Origin: CAYYIS01 sp964470965
GTDB lineage: Bacteria; JAAXHH01; JABIQT01
Assembly (NCBI GenBank): GCA_964470965.1
Contig: CAYYIS010000005.1
Span: 62,001 to 126,000, forward strand
DNA: 64,000 nucleotides
Direction: 5' to 3'
This document shows positions 27,956-37,729 of this stretch, in pieces. Position 1 is the stretch's first letter. Each line of letters starts with the position of its first letter. Below the pieces are notes generated by a model, which saw only the letters and a list, made by a program, of their open reading frames with translations, ran no database searches and was not told the DNA's origin. Made by a program: the position numbers and the translations under genes.

Positions 27956-30900
27956 TTAATCCTTTTTGTTCGATTCTTTGGAAAGGCTTTCGTAGTATTT
28001 GTTTACCAGATCCCTGTACTGTGGTGGCACTTCTTCATCCCTGGCCATGAAGAGTTTTTCTCGCTCTTCCACACCTTCTATCCGGTTGCCAAGAACTCTA
28101 TGGACGTCAATAAGCGCCTTCCCGACATCCTGTCGCAACTCATCCCAATCGTCCCGGTCGAACTTCCAGGGTTCGTTGCCGAGAGATACCGCCCGCCTCA
28201 GCTGATTCTGTAAATTCTGAGTCTGTTGAGCGTTTTGAGGCAGCTGATCCGCTAGATCCTGGAGATTCTGCAGCTGGTCCCGATATTGTCGGGACAACGC
28301 TTCTTCCTGCCCCGGCAGCGGCGGTCGGCGCTGCATTCGGTTCAGCCGGCGCTGGAGATCCAGGAATTCGGACATAGTCTCCCGTGTGCGATCCTGATTA
28401 CGGGCCAGCTGGTCTCTATCCGGAATCGTGAATTTATCCTGGGCACTCCGAACCCGCTCGGCCAGCTGTTCGAGCGCTTTTGCCAGATCATTTTCTGCTG
28501 TTAACGAGCGCTCGAGTGAATTGGGACGAAGAAAGAGCTTGGAACGTTCAATCTTCTGTTTCAATCCCTTATCGTTGATTTCCTCTCGCGCCTGACGGAG
28601 AACCTTCGCTGACTGAGGTTGATCCGCGGTTGCCCTGAGTGAAAGAAATTCCAGGTCGTCTTTCAAACGTTCCAACTGGTCCCCGACCTGCCCCTTGGCT
28701 TCGGCAATGTCCTGTAGACGTCTGCGGACAAACTGCCCAGCCTGGCGTTCCTTGTCGGCTTGAGTCAGGCTCCCACGCCCATTGTTGAGCGCCTCGACTC
28801 TGGCCTTGATACCTTGAAAACCACGGTCCTCTTCCTTCTTCAGTTCTCCGACGGCCCGTGCCAATTGTTCCTGCTGCGTTGCCAGCTGATCCGCCCTTTG
28901 TATCGTGTCACGCATCATCCGTTCCAGGGACCGTCCCTGCGCTCTGACGAGCTGTTGGGTGCTGTCCTGCAGACGCTGTAATGCACGTGAACCCTGTTCC
29001 GCTGCCGCCTGCGGGTTGTTTCGCTGCAATTCCTGCGCGGACTGTCCCATCTCGTCGGAGCTTTCCCGGAGACTGCCGGACGCCTGCTGCATCGACTGCT
29101 GTGCTTGCCGAGGCGACTGTTGCGAAGTGGACGACTGCTGTTCCTGCTGCCGGGACATCTGGGACAACTGCCGGGACATCTCCTCCGCCTGTTGCCGCAA
29201 CTGACGCTGTTCCCGCGTAAGACGGTCCAGTTCTCGTTTTTTCTCGGCTTCGGAACGTTGGGCCTGATTGGCCTGCTGGCGCATCTGTTCATTCAATTGT
29301 TGTTGTCGCCGGGCAAGGTCCTTCACCCGTTGCAGTGATCCGTCCACCGTCTCCTGTTGCTGCTGGGCCTGATTAGCCTGATCCAACGTTTCGTATTTAT
29401 TGTCATCCCTCTTCAGTTCCAGCTCCGAGGTGTCGGACATGTCGAGCGGCGCGGAACTCCGGCCCTGGTTGTTCCGCTGCTGAGAGACCATGTACTCCCG
29501 TATCAGGGCGTCCACTTTCAGCAGGTAATGAAGCGCCTCCCGTTCCGGGCCCAACGCTTCCGCCGACCGTTCCGACCGGAGCTCTTCCGAGGCGCTTACC
29601 ATAGGTGCCTGCGCCTGTTGCAGCAAGTCGGACATCTCCTGTAGTTCGAGATCCATGGCGCCCTGGAACAACAGTACGCTTACGGATTCCTCCACACGTA
29701 CCCGGAGTGCATCCTGGGCATCAGCAACCGCGTTCAGATCGTCTTTAGTCTGCTGTTCAGGCACATGCTTCCGATCGGAATCCACACGCCATGTGGCCGC
29801 AATGATCTCTTTCTGTTCCTGACTCAACTTACCAGGTCGGAGACCGGCCACGCCGGCGCCGCCACCGCCGCCGCCCTGCCCCTGACGATAGATTTCTTCG
29901 AAGGGACGAACTGTCGTAAAAAACATGTCCGTCCTGGTGGTTCCGTTTTCACCGCGGTGGTCACTGGCCTCGGCATAGTAAGCGATGAAATCTCCGGGCT
30001 CTACAGACATCTCTTCCAGGTACAGGTAATGCTCCCCGTCCCAGAGTGTACGGCTCTTCTGATTCTCTTCAGTGGCCATATCGATCGTCTGATCTTTTCC
30101 CCCGTTGACTGAATATACCAGGTTTAAAGAGGAGAGACCAAAATCGTCCTCCGCTTCTACCCGGACAGCCATTTCATCGATCGGAGACAGCTTGGTGTCG
30201 CGGCCGGGATTATTGATTGTCACCCGGGGCGCATTGTCGGGCAGTGCACGGATATAGTACTCAACCGGATTCTCATTCCGTTGGTCGTCCGTATCTATAA
30301 TATTCACGGTGTAAGACAGGTCTTCCGTGATTTCAAAGGAGCCGGCAAGTGTCACGTCATCGACTTTGAGGTTGGATTTGGTGTCGTTGCTGAAAGCCAG
30401 CTTTCCGGATTCTATGGATTTATTAGCGGTAATAGTGAGCGTTACCGTCGTTCCCACCGGTGCGGTGATATCGCCCTTGTCCTCTTCGGTTCTTCGGGCA
30501 CGGCCGGTGTATTGCGGATATCTGTAGGCCACATTGATCTGTTCGATCCTGGGCGGATCGTATACGGTGATCGTATAGGTAGATGAAGTAGCGGGTCTGG
30601 CATCTATATAGTATTCCGTGTGCTTAAAGATGCCGACAACCTCATACGTGAAAGCGCCGTTTTCTTCCGTCTCGAACATCTCGACAGGGTACCATTCGTC
30701 CTGTCCTTCAGGCCGTGAGAACATCTTCACCGAGGGCACCAGTTTTCCCCGAAGCTTGACATTCACCACCTGATCGCCCCCCCTGGGTATACGCACATCA
30801 CCGGGATTTACTTCCAGCTCGGTGGACAGCAGCGGGCCCGGACGCGTCCACGGTGCCGCAATGCGCGTCGTACTGCGGCGGAACAGCTCCACATCCTGTA

Positions 30901-31396
30901 CGGCGAATAACGCCAGGAGGACGATTGCCACAAGCGCCATGCCCTCTGCCCGATACAGACGCCGTCGATGGATGACCTTGGAGAAATTTATCTCGGTGGA
31001 TTGGGCTTGAATCTGGCTCATGAGCCTATCCAGGAAGGTTTTGGCCGTGCCGTCCATCTTCTGCCCTTCAAACTCCACGGCGCTGACGAATCCATCATTC
31101 AATTCTGGATGTTGTTCCTCGATATAACGTGCCACCTGCATGTCCGTCGGAACATGCCGCAGCGGGCGGATCAGACTCTGAATTACGGCGATGGCTACAC
31201 CGGCGAGGCAGAGTACAAGCAGACCGGTACGCATCAGCATATCGAGTCCGAAGAAAGAATCCAACAACATGCTGACACCGATCAGAACCACACCGGTGGA
31301 AGCGGTGATGGCCAGGCCCTGGAGGATAATAGTAGAACTCCATTGCCTGAGAACTTTTTTCAGATGTGGACGTAAAGGTGAAGGCCGGTTATCCAT
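27956..31396 (-). CDS. DUF4175-family membrane protein with long Gln-rich coiled-coil region
   Basis: A 1,146-residue protein with two hydrophobic helices near the N-terminus (about 22-70), a third at about 150-170, beta-rich Ig-like domains (about 190-480), a glycine run near 505, and then about 600 residues of charged, Gln/Arg-rich helix (RQQQLNEQMRQQANQAQRSE is typical). This is the layout of DUF4175 proteins, which accompany MoxR-BatA operons in FCB bacteria. It is probably an inner-membrane protein with a large periplasmic coiled coil. It lies 97 bp after the BatA/vWA gene on the same strand. Function is unknown; a structural or assembly role is inferred from context. Confidence 0.75.
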   Translation of the reverse strand: MDNRPSPLRPHLKKVLRQWSSTIILQGLAITASTGVVLIGVSMLLDSFFGLDMLMRTGLLVLCLAGVAIAVIQSLIRPLRHVPTDMQVARYIEEQHPELNDGFVSAVEFEGQKMDGTAKTFLDRLMSQIQAQSTEINFSKVIHRRRLYRAEGMALVAIVLLALFAVQDVELFRRSTTRIAAPWTRPGPLLSTELEVNPGDVRIPRGGDQVVNVKLRGKLVPSVKMFSRPEGQDEWYPVEMFETEENGAFTYEVVGIFKHTEYYIDARPATSSTYTITVYDPPRIEQINVAYRYPQYTGRARRTEEDKGDITAPVGTTVTLTITANKSIESGKLAFSNDTKSNLKVDDVTLAGSFEITEDLSYTVNIIDTDDQRNENPVEYYIRALPDNAPRVTINNPGRDTKLSPIDEMAVRVEAEDDFGLSSLNLVYSVNGGKDQTIDMATEENQKSRTLWDGEHYLYLEEMSVEPGDFIAYYAEASDHRGENGTTRTDMFFTTVRPFEEIYRQGQGGGGGGAGVAGLRPGKLSQEQKEIIAATWRVDSDRKHVPEQQTKDDLNAVADAQDALRVRVEESVSVLLFQGAMDLELQEMSDLLQQAQAPMVSASEELRSERSAEALGPEREALHYLLKVDALIREYMVSQQRNNQGRSSAPLDMSDTSELELKRDDNKYETLDQANQAQQQQETVDGSLQRVKDLARRQQQLNEQMRQQANQAQRSEAEKKRELDRLTREQRQLRQQAEEMSRQLSQMSRQQEQQSSTSQQSPRQAQQSMQQASGSLRESSDEMGQSAQELQRNNPQAAAEQGSRALQRLQDSTQQLVRAQGRSLERMMRDTIQRADQLATQQEQLARAVGELKKEEDRGFQGIKARVEALNNGRGSLTQADKERQAGQFVRRRLQDIAEAKGQVGDQLERLKDDLEFLSLRATADQPQSAKVLRQAREEINDKGLKQKIERSKLFLRPNSLERSLTAENDLAKALEQLAERVRSAQDKFTIPDRDQLARNQDRTRETMSEFLDLQRRLNRMQRRPPLPGQEEALSRQYRDQLQNLQDLADQLPQNAQQTQNLQNQLRRAVSLGNEPWKFDRDDWDELRQDVGKALIDVHRVLGNRIEGVEEREKLFMARDEEVPPQYRDLVNKYYESLSKESNKKD

Positions 31397-31493
31397 AGCT
31401 TATCCTCTTTTAACTTCGAACCTATGGGATCATCGGATATCAGGTTAGACAAGCCGCCGGGACTATTCTTGCGGTATATTAAAATCCATGTGA

Positions 31494-33575
31494 TTATCTA
31501 TGAGTCCTGCTGGCCAGGTACGTCTCTCCCAGTATCAACACAAGAAGCACCAGGGAAAGATACCACCACAACCTCTGGCGACGTTCCATCTCTGTGTTTT
31601 CCGCTAAACTGACCTGTGCCTTCATTTCTCTCTTTTCCTGACTTTCCTCAGCGGGATTGATCACAGCAGCGACAAATTCTTCAATATCGACATGGTCGAT
31701 ATCCGATTCTTCCGTATCCAGATTGACCGCAAACGCTCCGTTTATCCCGTTCCTTCCCATCTGATACAGACCGGGTTCATTCGTTTCTGTGAACAGCGGG
31801 GTATCATCTGATGAACCGATGACGGTGACCTGGACGCCCGACGGTTTTGTGAGGGTAGTGGACCGTGTCGAAGAGAGGCGTACTGCCTCACCGACCAGAT
31901 AATAGTGCCGGCCGGAACCTGTGCTACCCAGACGTCTGCCCAGATAGTCGACGGTCTGATACAAAAACGGCAGGAACACCCCACGAATTGCAAAATCGTT
32001 CCATGCCGGGCTGAATGACGAAGGCATCAAGAGCACTTTGCCCATTCCGATCGGCTTCTCGAGTATCGCTGGGTTCCCATCATCGAATTTAGCCAAGACT
32101 GCCGTGGACGAATCCGCATTCATGCGGGCGATACGAAAAAAACGAGCGGTTCCGAAATCTCCATGGTGAGGACCCGAGAACGGCTGGAACACCGGGTGCA
32201 GATAATTCACCTCGGCCAGGGACCGGAATTCAGTTTTTCGGGAACTCATATTGGACGGCTTCAGGTCCATTAATTTCCCCGGCAACAAGTCATCCATGGC
32301 CGAGTTGAAAACATTGACCGAGACATTTGGATTCAGACCGATAATAAGGCCACCGCCCGATCGTACGTACTGGGTCAACCGATCATGGGCCGTTCGTGAA
32401 ACGGTCATCACGTCAGCCAGAATAACCGTCTGGTAGTTTCCGAGAGACAGGTTCCCCAGGGTGGATACGCCACGGGTCTCCACGCTCATCGGAGGATCCG
32501 GGCGGAGCGCCAGGGCCTGGTTCAGGTAGAAAGCCGCAGTGGATGTGTTGTTACGACGCGTCCGGTCTTCCACGATTAATACCTTCAACGGTGCTGGTGT
32601 ATTTACGGTAAAATAGTACTTATTGTCTATTTGCAGCGGATCACTGCCGAAGTCGATCACGCCCGTGTTGGTATCGTCGCGGAATGTATGGCGGAAGGTG
32701 ACGACCTGGCCGGACTGGGATGAAATACTGACCCGCTTCAATCCTGCCGGCTGACCGTTTATCGTCAACGACATCTCACCCTGATAGGGTGTATAACCGA
32801 AGTTTTTCACACGAACAATGATATCCAGACTCCGTCCCGATTTCGTCAAGGGGCGGGGCAGATCCACGCCAGTAACCGCCACGTTGGCATCTCTATCGTC
32901 CCATACGTCAAATACTCTGAGTTTGACACCCGGGCTCAGCTTCCATCTGGAGGCGCTGCGGTTCCAGCCAGTTTTCTGGAAGTCGGAAAGCAGGTAGATT
33001 GTGCGGTCTTCAAAACCCGACCGGTTGACCTGGTCGTTCGCCATGCGCAGCGCTTCAATATAGTTGGTAGCCTGGAACGAGAGCACCGTTCTGGATTCGA
33101 TCAGACCCTCGAGGTCCGACAGGTCCGACGACAGCTCCTTAACCAAGTGTCCCCGGGTGGAGAATGTCATCACCACCACCTGGTCACCGGGGTTCAGCTC
33201 TGCAATCAAATCCCGGGCCCGGCGCTTTATCAAATTCATCCTGCTGCCGAAGCCCATGCTGTAGGAGGTGTCCATAACGATGGCAACGGCTTTGGGCGGC
33301 GGTCCCACGAATGCGGCGGCGGCGGAATCGTTCAGGAAGGGACGTCCAAAAATCATGGCGAGCACGGCACAGGCGGCCATCCGGAGTATGAGAAGAATAA
33401 TACGTCTAATTTTTTGCTGCCGAACTACCTGTTGGGATGCAAGCTTAAGAAACCGGATGGTAGGAAATATCCGTTTCCTGGCCCGGGGCCGCTTAATCAG
33501 ATGGAGCAGCAAAGGGATCACGGCACCTAGTGCACCGTACAGAAAGAGAGGTGTCAGAAAAGAAAGGCCGCCCAT
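31494..33575 (-). CDS. BatA/vWA-domain membrane protein
   Basis: A 693-residue protein. The N-terminal BatA region (about 1-82) has two membrane helices around the charged KRPRARKRIFP segment. A von Willebrand A domain (about 90-260) holds the MIDAS motif DTSYS, followed by Ig/CARDB-like and glutamine-amidotransferase-like segments (GGGLIIGLNPN), and a C-terminal membrane helix (WWYLSLVLLVLILGETYLAS). Such proteins occur with MoxR and DUF58 in the aerotolerance-type operons of Bacteroidetes and relatives and are thought to help assemble or protect envelope complexes. It is 19 bp from the DUF58 gene. Confidence 0.85.
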   Translation of the reverse strand: MGGLSFLTPLFLYGALGAVIPLLLHLIKRPRARKRIFPTIRFLKLASQQVVRQQKIRRIILLILRMAACAVLAMIFGRPFLNDSAAAAFVGPPPKAVAIVMDTSYSMGFGSRMNLIKRRARDLIAELNPGDQVVVMTFSTRGHLVKELSSDLSDLEGLIESRTVLSFQATNYIEALRMANDQVNRSGFEDRTIYLLSDFQKTGWNRSASRWKLSPGVKLRVFDVWDDRDANVAVTGVDLPRPLTKSGRSLDIIVRVKNFGYTPYQGEMSLTINGQPAGLKRVSISSQSGQVVTFRHTFRDDTNTGVIDFGSDPLQIDNKYYFTVNTPAPLKVLIVEDRTRRNNTSTAAFYLNQALALRPDPPMSVETRGVSTLGNLSLGNYQTVILADVMTVSRTAHDRLTQYVRSGGGLIIGLNPNVSVNVFNSAMDDLLPGKLMDLKPSNMSSRKTEFRSLAEVNYLHPVFQPFSGPHHGDFGTARFFRIARMNADSSTAVLAKFDDGNPAILEKPIGMGKVLLMPSSFSPAWNDFAIRGVFLPFLYQTVDYLGRRLGSTGSGRHYYLVGEAVRLSSTRSTTLTKPSGVQVTVIGSSDDTPLFTETNEPGLYQMGRNGINGAFAVNLDTEESDIDHVDIEEFVAAVINPAEESQEKREMKAQVSLAENTEMERRQRLWWYLSLVLLVLILGETYLASRTHR

Positions 33576-33594
33576 AGAATTGCCCTATCACCCC

Positions 33595-34488
33595 TTAATG
33601 CATCCGGCTGCGTTTAGCCAGATAGGTAAACAATGCCATATCGAGCGGAATTCCGGTGTTCGACAATACATAGTCTGCCTGAAGCTTCATGCAGCCCAGT
33701 CGATTTTCTTCCAGGAAGGCCTGGATCGTCTCATGGTATTGTTGTTTGAACAACGTGGGGACCACAGTCAGCTCTTCCCCCGTTTCCGAATCCTTGAATT
33801 TAGCGGTATCCGTGAAGGGGAAGTCCAGTTCGTCTGGATCGATGATATGGAACACGATCACGTCATGGCCTTTGAACCGGAAATGCTGGAGGGCATCCAT
33901 CGTACGCTCAGGTTCATCGATCAGGTCGGAAATGATGATGATCATACCCCGGCGGTTGATCATATCAGCGATCTCATGAAGTGGTTTTCCGAGATCCGTC
34001 TCCTTGCCCGGCGTGATCTGTTCAAGCAGTGTGAGTATGGTGTGGACATGCGCCGGTTTTGAACGAGCAGGTAGAAAATCCACCACGTCTTGGTCAAACG
34101 AAATTAATCCTACACCGTCATGCTGTTTGGAGATAAAGTATGCCAGTGACGCTGCCAGATACGAGCCGTAGTCCAGTTTGCTGATTCCATTTGATGCATA
34201 CCCCATGGAGGCACTCCGATCGAGGAGAACAAAACACTGGAGGTTGGTCTCCTCCTCGAATTCCTTGACATAATACCGGTCAGACCGGGCCATCACCTTC
34301 CAGTCGATGTGGCGGATATCGTCACCGGGAGTGTATTCCCGGTATTCCGCGAATTCGACACTGAACCCACGATACGGGCTTTTGTGTAATCCAGCGATAA
34401 ACCCTTCTACCACCGCCCGGGCCCGCAGTTCCATGCTGGTCAGTCGGGACAGCGTATGCGGATCAATAAAACGGGGAACGTCAGACAT
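33595..34488 (-). CDS. DUF58-family vWA-like protein
   Basis: A 297-residue soluble protein with the DUF58 signature YTPGDDIRHIDWKVMARSD followed by a MIDAS-like DRSASMG. DUF58 proteins are partners of MoxR AAA+ ATPases. It follows the moxR-like gene by 20 bp and precedes BatA/vWA by 19 bp, so the three form a compact transcription unit. The role, as adaptor for chaperone-like remodelling of a membrane complex, is inferred from the family. Confidence 0.9.
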   Translation of the reverse strand: MSDVPRFIDPHTLSRLTSMELRARAVVEGFIAGLHKSPYRGFSVEFAEYREYTPGDDIRHIDWKVMARSDRYYVKEFEEETNLQCFVLLDRSASMGYASNGISKLDYGSYLAASLAYFISKQHDGVGLISFDQDVVDFLPARSKPAHVHTILTLLEQITPGKETDLGKPLHEIADMINRRGMIIIISDLIDEPERTMDALQHFRFKGHDVIVFHIIDPDELDFPFTDTAKFKDSETGEELTVVPTLFKQQYHETIQAFLEENRLGCMKLQADYVLSNTGIPLDMALFTYLAKRSRMH

Positions 34489-34508
34489 AATCTCGCTTCC
34501 ACCGGCAT

Positions 34509-35546
34509 TTACATACCGGAGGCCGGTTCCGACACCGTCGTTAGCAACTGGGCGATAATATCCTTTGACGATACTTTTTCGGCATCGGCGTAGAAATTGG
34601 TCAGGATACGGTGGCGAAGCACCGGATAGGCCAGGGCTTTGATGTCTTCGCAGGCCACGTGGTTACGTCCCTGCAGTAGGGCCCGTGCTTTGGCACCCAG
34701 GATCAGGTTCTGCGAGGCGCGCAGACCCGCGCCCCAGGTTACCCATTTTTTCACGTACTCCGGTGCTTGTTCATGCGATGGGCGGCTCGTGGCTGCAAGC
34801 TGAACCGCGTAACGAGCTACTTGTTTGGAAATGAGCACCTGGCGGACCACCTGCTGGTACTCACGGACATCCTCGCCCGACATGATCGTTTCCACTTCTG
34901 CCGTCTGGGCCCCAGTAGTGGCCGTAGCGACCGACACCTCATCGTCCTCTGCCAGATAATCGATGTTGATATTTAACATGAACCTGTCGAGCTGCGCTTC
35001 AGGCAGGGGATAGGTACCTTCCAGCTCGATCGGGTTCTGGGTCGCCAGAACGAAAAACGGTTCGTTAAGATGATAGGTTGTCCTGCCAGCGGTTACGTTG
35101 TGCTCCTGCATGGCTTCCAGCAAAGCGGCCTGCGTTTTCGGTGGGGTCCGGTTGATTTCATCTGCCAGGAGGATATTGGCGAAAATAGGACCTTTTATGA
35201 AGGTAAGGCTTCGATGTCCGGTACCCTGATTCTCTTCCAGAACTTCGGTGCCTGTTATGTCCGCAGGCATAAGATCCGGAGTGAACTGGATGCGTTTGAA
35301 TTCAAGGTCCAGGATACGGGCTACGGTGCGGATCATGAGCGTCTTGGCAAGGCCAGGCACACCCGTGATCAGGCAGTGCCCTCCGGCGAACAGTGCAATC
35401 AGTATCTGCTCTATCACGTCATCCTGTCCGATGATTATTTTTCGAACTTCGTTCAGTAGACGGTCGCGACCTCCCTGAATCTCTTCGATGCGCCCCGCAT
35501 CGAGTTCTCCATCCGATATCTGGGATACATCACCAGTTGATGGCAT
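34509..35546 (-). CDS. MoxR-family AAA+ ATPase
   Basis: A 345-residue ATPase. Walker A is GVPGLAKT (about residues 60-67), and Walker B is LLADEINRTPPKTQAALLEA with its typical MoxR ending EAMQE. Sensor FVLATQNPIELEGTYPLPEA and the AAA-lid VACEDIKALAYPVLRHRI follow. MoxR proteins act as chaperones for metallo- or vWA-type complexes. It begins the MoxR-DUF58-BatA-DUF4175 block, with GAAAGG a few bases before the ATG. The gap to the upstream epimerase gene is 183 bp. Confidence 0.92.
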   Translation of the reverse strand: MPSTGDVSQISDGELDAGRIEEIQGGRDRLLNEVRKIIIGQDDVIEQILIALFAGGHCLITGVPGLAKTLMIRTVARILDLEFKRIQFTPDLMPADITGTEVLEENQGTGHRSLTFIKGPIFANILLADEINRTPPKTQAALLEAMQEHNVTAGRTTYHLNEPFFVLATQNPIELEGTYPLPEAQLDRFMLNINIDYLAEDDEVSVATATTGAQTAEVETIMSGEDVREYQQVVRQVLISKQVARYAVQLAATSRPSHEQAPEYVKKWVTWGAGLRASQNLILGAKARALLQGRNHVACEDIKALAYPVLRHRILTNFYADAEKVSSKDIIAQLLTTVSEPASGM

Positions 35547-35729
35547 CGGGTGTGTCCTTTCTACAGCCTCGTAGATGATTGCTTCGGAATGCGGTTCTGG
35601 CAGACTGTCCAGCCGGAGCCTTAATTCAACACTGCAAGTGACAGGGGTAGTCTGTTCCAGAGCCTATCGTTAATGGGCAATAGGCGAAGATGCCTAAAAC
35701 GGGAATCATGGATCCGATTGCCCTGCATC

Positions 35730-36665
35730 TCAGGCGAGACCCTCTTCCCCCTTGAAATACTCGATGGTTTTTTCCAGACCTTCCACCAACGGAACCCTGG
35801 CTTCCCACTCCAGAATCCGGGTGGCCCTGCCGATATCCGGTCGCCGTAACCGCGGATCGTCCTGGGGCAGCGGTCTGTGGGTGATGGTACTGGTACTTCC
35901 GGTTATGCTTATGATGGTCTGGGCCAATTCTAGCATAGTGATCTCATTAGGATTACCGATATTGACCGGGTAGTTCTCATCGGACAGCAACAGCCGGTGA
36001 AATCCATCGATGAGGTCTTCATAGTAGCAGAAACTCCGAGTCTGCTGTCCTTCACCAAATACGGTAAGCGGCTCTCCGCGCAGTGCCTGGGATATAAATG
36101 TGGGCATCACCCGACCGTCTTTAGGACGCATCCGGGGACCGTACGTGTTGAAAATGCGCACGATACGGGTGTCGATGCCATGGATGCGATGATACGCCAT
36201 GGTCATAGCCTCCGCAAAGCGCTTCGCCTCGTCATAAACTCCACGGATGCCGACCGGATTGACGTTGCCCCAGTAACTCTCAGGCTGAGGATTGACCAGA
36301 GGGTCTCCGTATACTTCGGAAGTGGATGCTATGAAGAAACCTGCCTTCTTGGCTTTAGCCAACCCCAGCGCATTATGGGTCCCCAGCGCACCCACTTTCA
36401 GGATCTGAATTGGGAAGCGCTCGAAATCGATTGGACTGGCTGGACTGGCGAGATGCATAACGAAATCGACCGATCCCTGTACATCGATGTATTTCGATAC
36501 GTCATGCTCAATGAATTCGAACCGGTTGGAAGTGATATGCGCGATGTTGGATTTTCTTCCGGTGATGAAGTTATCGACTGCTACAACCTCGTGGCCTTCT
36601 GCGAGCAATCGGTCACAAAGATGTGAGCCCAGAAAACCGGAACCACCGGTTACTACGATTCTCAA
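35730..36665 (-). CDS. NAD-dependent sugar epimerase, UDP-glucuronate decarboxylase-like
   Basis: A 311-residue short-chain dehydrogenase-fold enzyme: GGSGFLGSHLCDRL (NAD motif), STSEVYGDP (active-site Ser/Thr), YDEAKR (YxxxK catalytic pair), and YGPRMRPKDGRVMPTFISQA plus FGEGQQTRSFCYYEDLIDG. These are those of UDP-glucuronate decarboxylases (UXS, UDP-xylose synthesis) and near relatives, making nucleotide sugars for surface glycans. YDEAKR replaces the usual YDEGKR. It lies 59 bp after a Gfo/Idh/MocA gene on the same strand. Exact product is likely but not certain. Confidence 0.8.
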   Translation of the reverse strand: MRIVVTGGSGFLGSHLCDRLLAEGHEVVAVDNFITGRKSNIAHITSNRFEFIEHDVSKYIDVQGSVDFVMHLASPASPIDFERFPIQILKVGALGTHNALGLAKAKKAGFFIASTSEVYGDPLVNPQPESYWGNVNPVGIRGVYDEAKRFAEAMTMAYHRIHGIDTRIVRIFNTYGPRMRPKDGRVMPTFISQALRGEPLTVFGEGQQTRSFCYYEDLIDGFHRLLLSDENYPVNIGNPNEITMLELAQTIISITGSTSTITHRPLPQDDPRLRRPDIGRATRILEWEARVPLVEGLEKTIEYFKGEEGLA

Positions 36666-36724
36666 TGGATCCTCCGTTCGGCAATTCTTAACACTGCCAG
36701 CTTATCTCAATATTTCAGCGATTC

Positions 36725-37705
36725 TTACACTTCTCCGAGTACTCTCAGCGCCATGTCAAGAGCGCGGTATCCGTCTTCGCCGCTCGGTTCGGGGGGGGTC
36801 TTCTGCCGTACCGCATCTACAAAATATTGAATTTCTTTAAGAAACATATCCTCTTTAAGATAGGGATATACGGTACGCTCATTGTCGGGACCGTAGGACA
36901 CCAGGTATCCGTGGGTATCCGTATCTATTTCTTCCGGCGACGGTCCGGTATCCCGGAACAGGAGGGCGCCTTCTGGACCTAGGGCATCGTGTATGCCGGG
37001 TGTATGGGTCCCTTTCGGCAACCCCCAAGAGCCTATTATCACATGCTGGTCGCCCGAGGCGAAGGTCATATGCGCGGTGCCGGTATCAAACGCCGACGAA
37101 TCCGGTTTCAGCGTCACCATCGTGGACGCGACTTCCTGTAACTCTCCAAACGCGTAACGGCAGAAGTCATAGTTGTGGACCATCCCATCGAGAAACGGCC
37201 CGGCACCCTGTTCCCTGTTAAGATACCAGGGGGAGGCCGGTCCACCACTGGAATAAACTACGCGCCAAACGACAGGTCGGCCAATCGTGCCGCGTTCCAC
37301 AAGCGTCTTAAACCAGTTCCATTCCGGACAGAACCGTCGTACGAACCCAAGCATCAGAGAAGCGCCGTGCCGGTCACAGGAGTCTATCATCCGTTGCGCT
37401 TCCGGAAGCGTTCGAGCCATAGGTTTTTCACAGAAGATGTACTTGCCCGCTTGGGCTGCCTGAGAGACGATGTCGCAGTGTGTGAATGTGGGAGTACAGA
37501 CGAGTATGGCGTCCGGATTCTGCTCCAGGAGCGCATCGATCGTAGGGCTGACGACGGGGATTTCAAACTCCTCCTGGCGGCGTGTGCAGGCGTCCAGGTC
37601 GGTATCGGTGATCGCGATGACAGATGCGTTTTCTATGGATGCGATAGATTGCAGGTGCATTCCAGCGATCCCCCCTGCACCGACCACCCCAAGACTGACC
37701 GACAT
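36725..37705 (-). CDS. Gfo/Idh/MocA-family oxidoreductase (3)
   Basis: A 326-residue dehydrogenase with Rossmann motif LGVVGAGGIAGMH and family motif CEKPMAR; the C-terminal domain has PFLDGMVHNYDFCRY, the conserved Asp/His region. It probably acts on a UDP-sugar or cyclitol, in view of the adjacent UXS-like gene. I chose ATG 37705 over an in-frame ATG 21 bp upstream because GGAGG lies 5 bp before it and the Rossmann strand starts at residue 4. The 37705 start is 24 bp after the TPR lipoprotein stop. Confidence 0.85.
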   Translation of the reverse strand: MSVSLGVVGAGGIAGMHLQSIASIENASVIAITDTDLDACTRRQEEFEIPVVSPTIDALLEQNPDAILVCTPTFTHCDIVSQAAQAGKYIFCEKPMARTLPEAQRMIDSCDRHGASLMLGFVRRFCPEWNWFKTLVERGTIGRPVVWRVVYSSGGPASPWYLNREQGAGPFLDGMVHNYDFCRYAFGELQEVASTMVTLKPDSSAFDTGTAHMTFASGDQHVIIGSWGLPKGTHTPGIHDALGPEGALLFRDTGPSPEEIDTDTHGYLVSYGPDNERTVYPYLKEDMFLKEIQYFVDAVRQKTPPEPSGEDGYRALDMALRVLGEV

Positions 37706-37729
37706 AGATCCTCCAATATTTATCAAAAC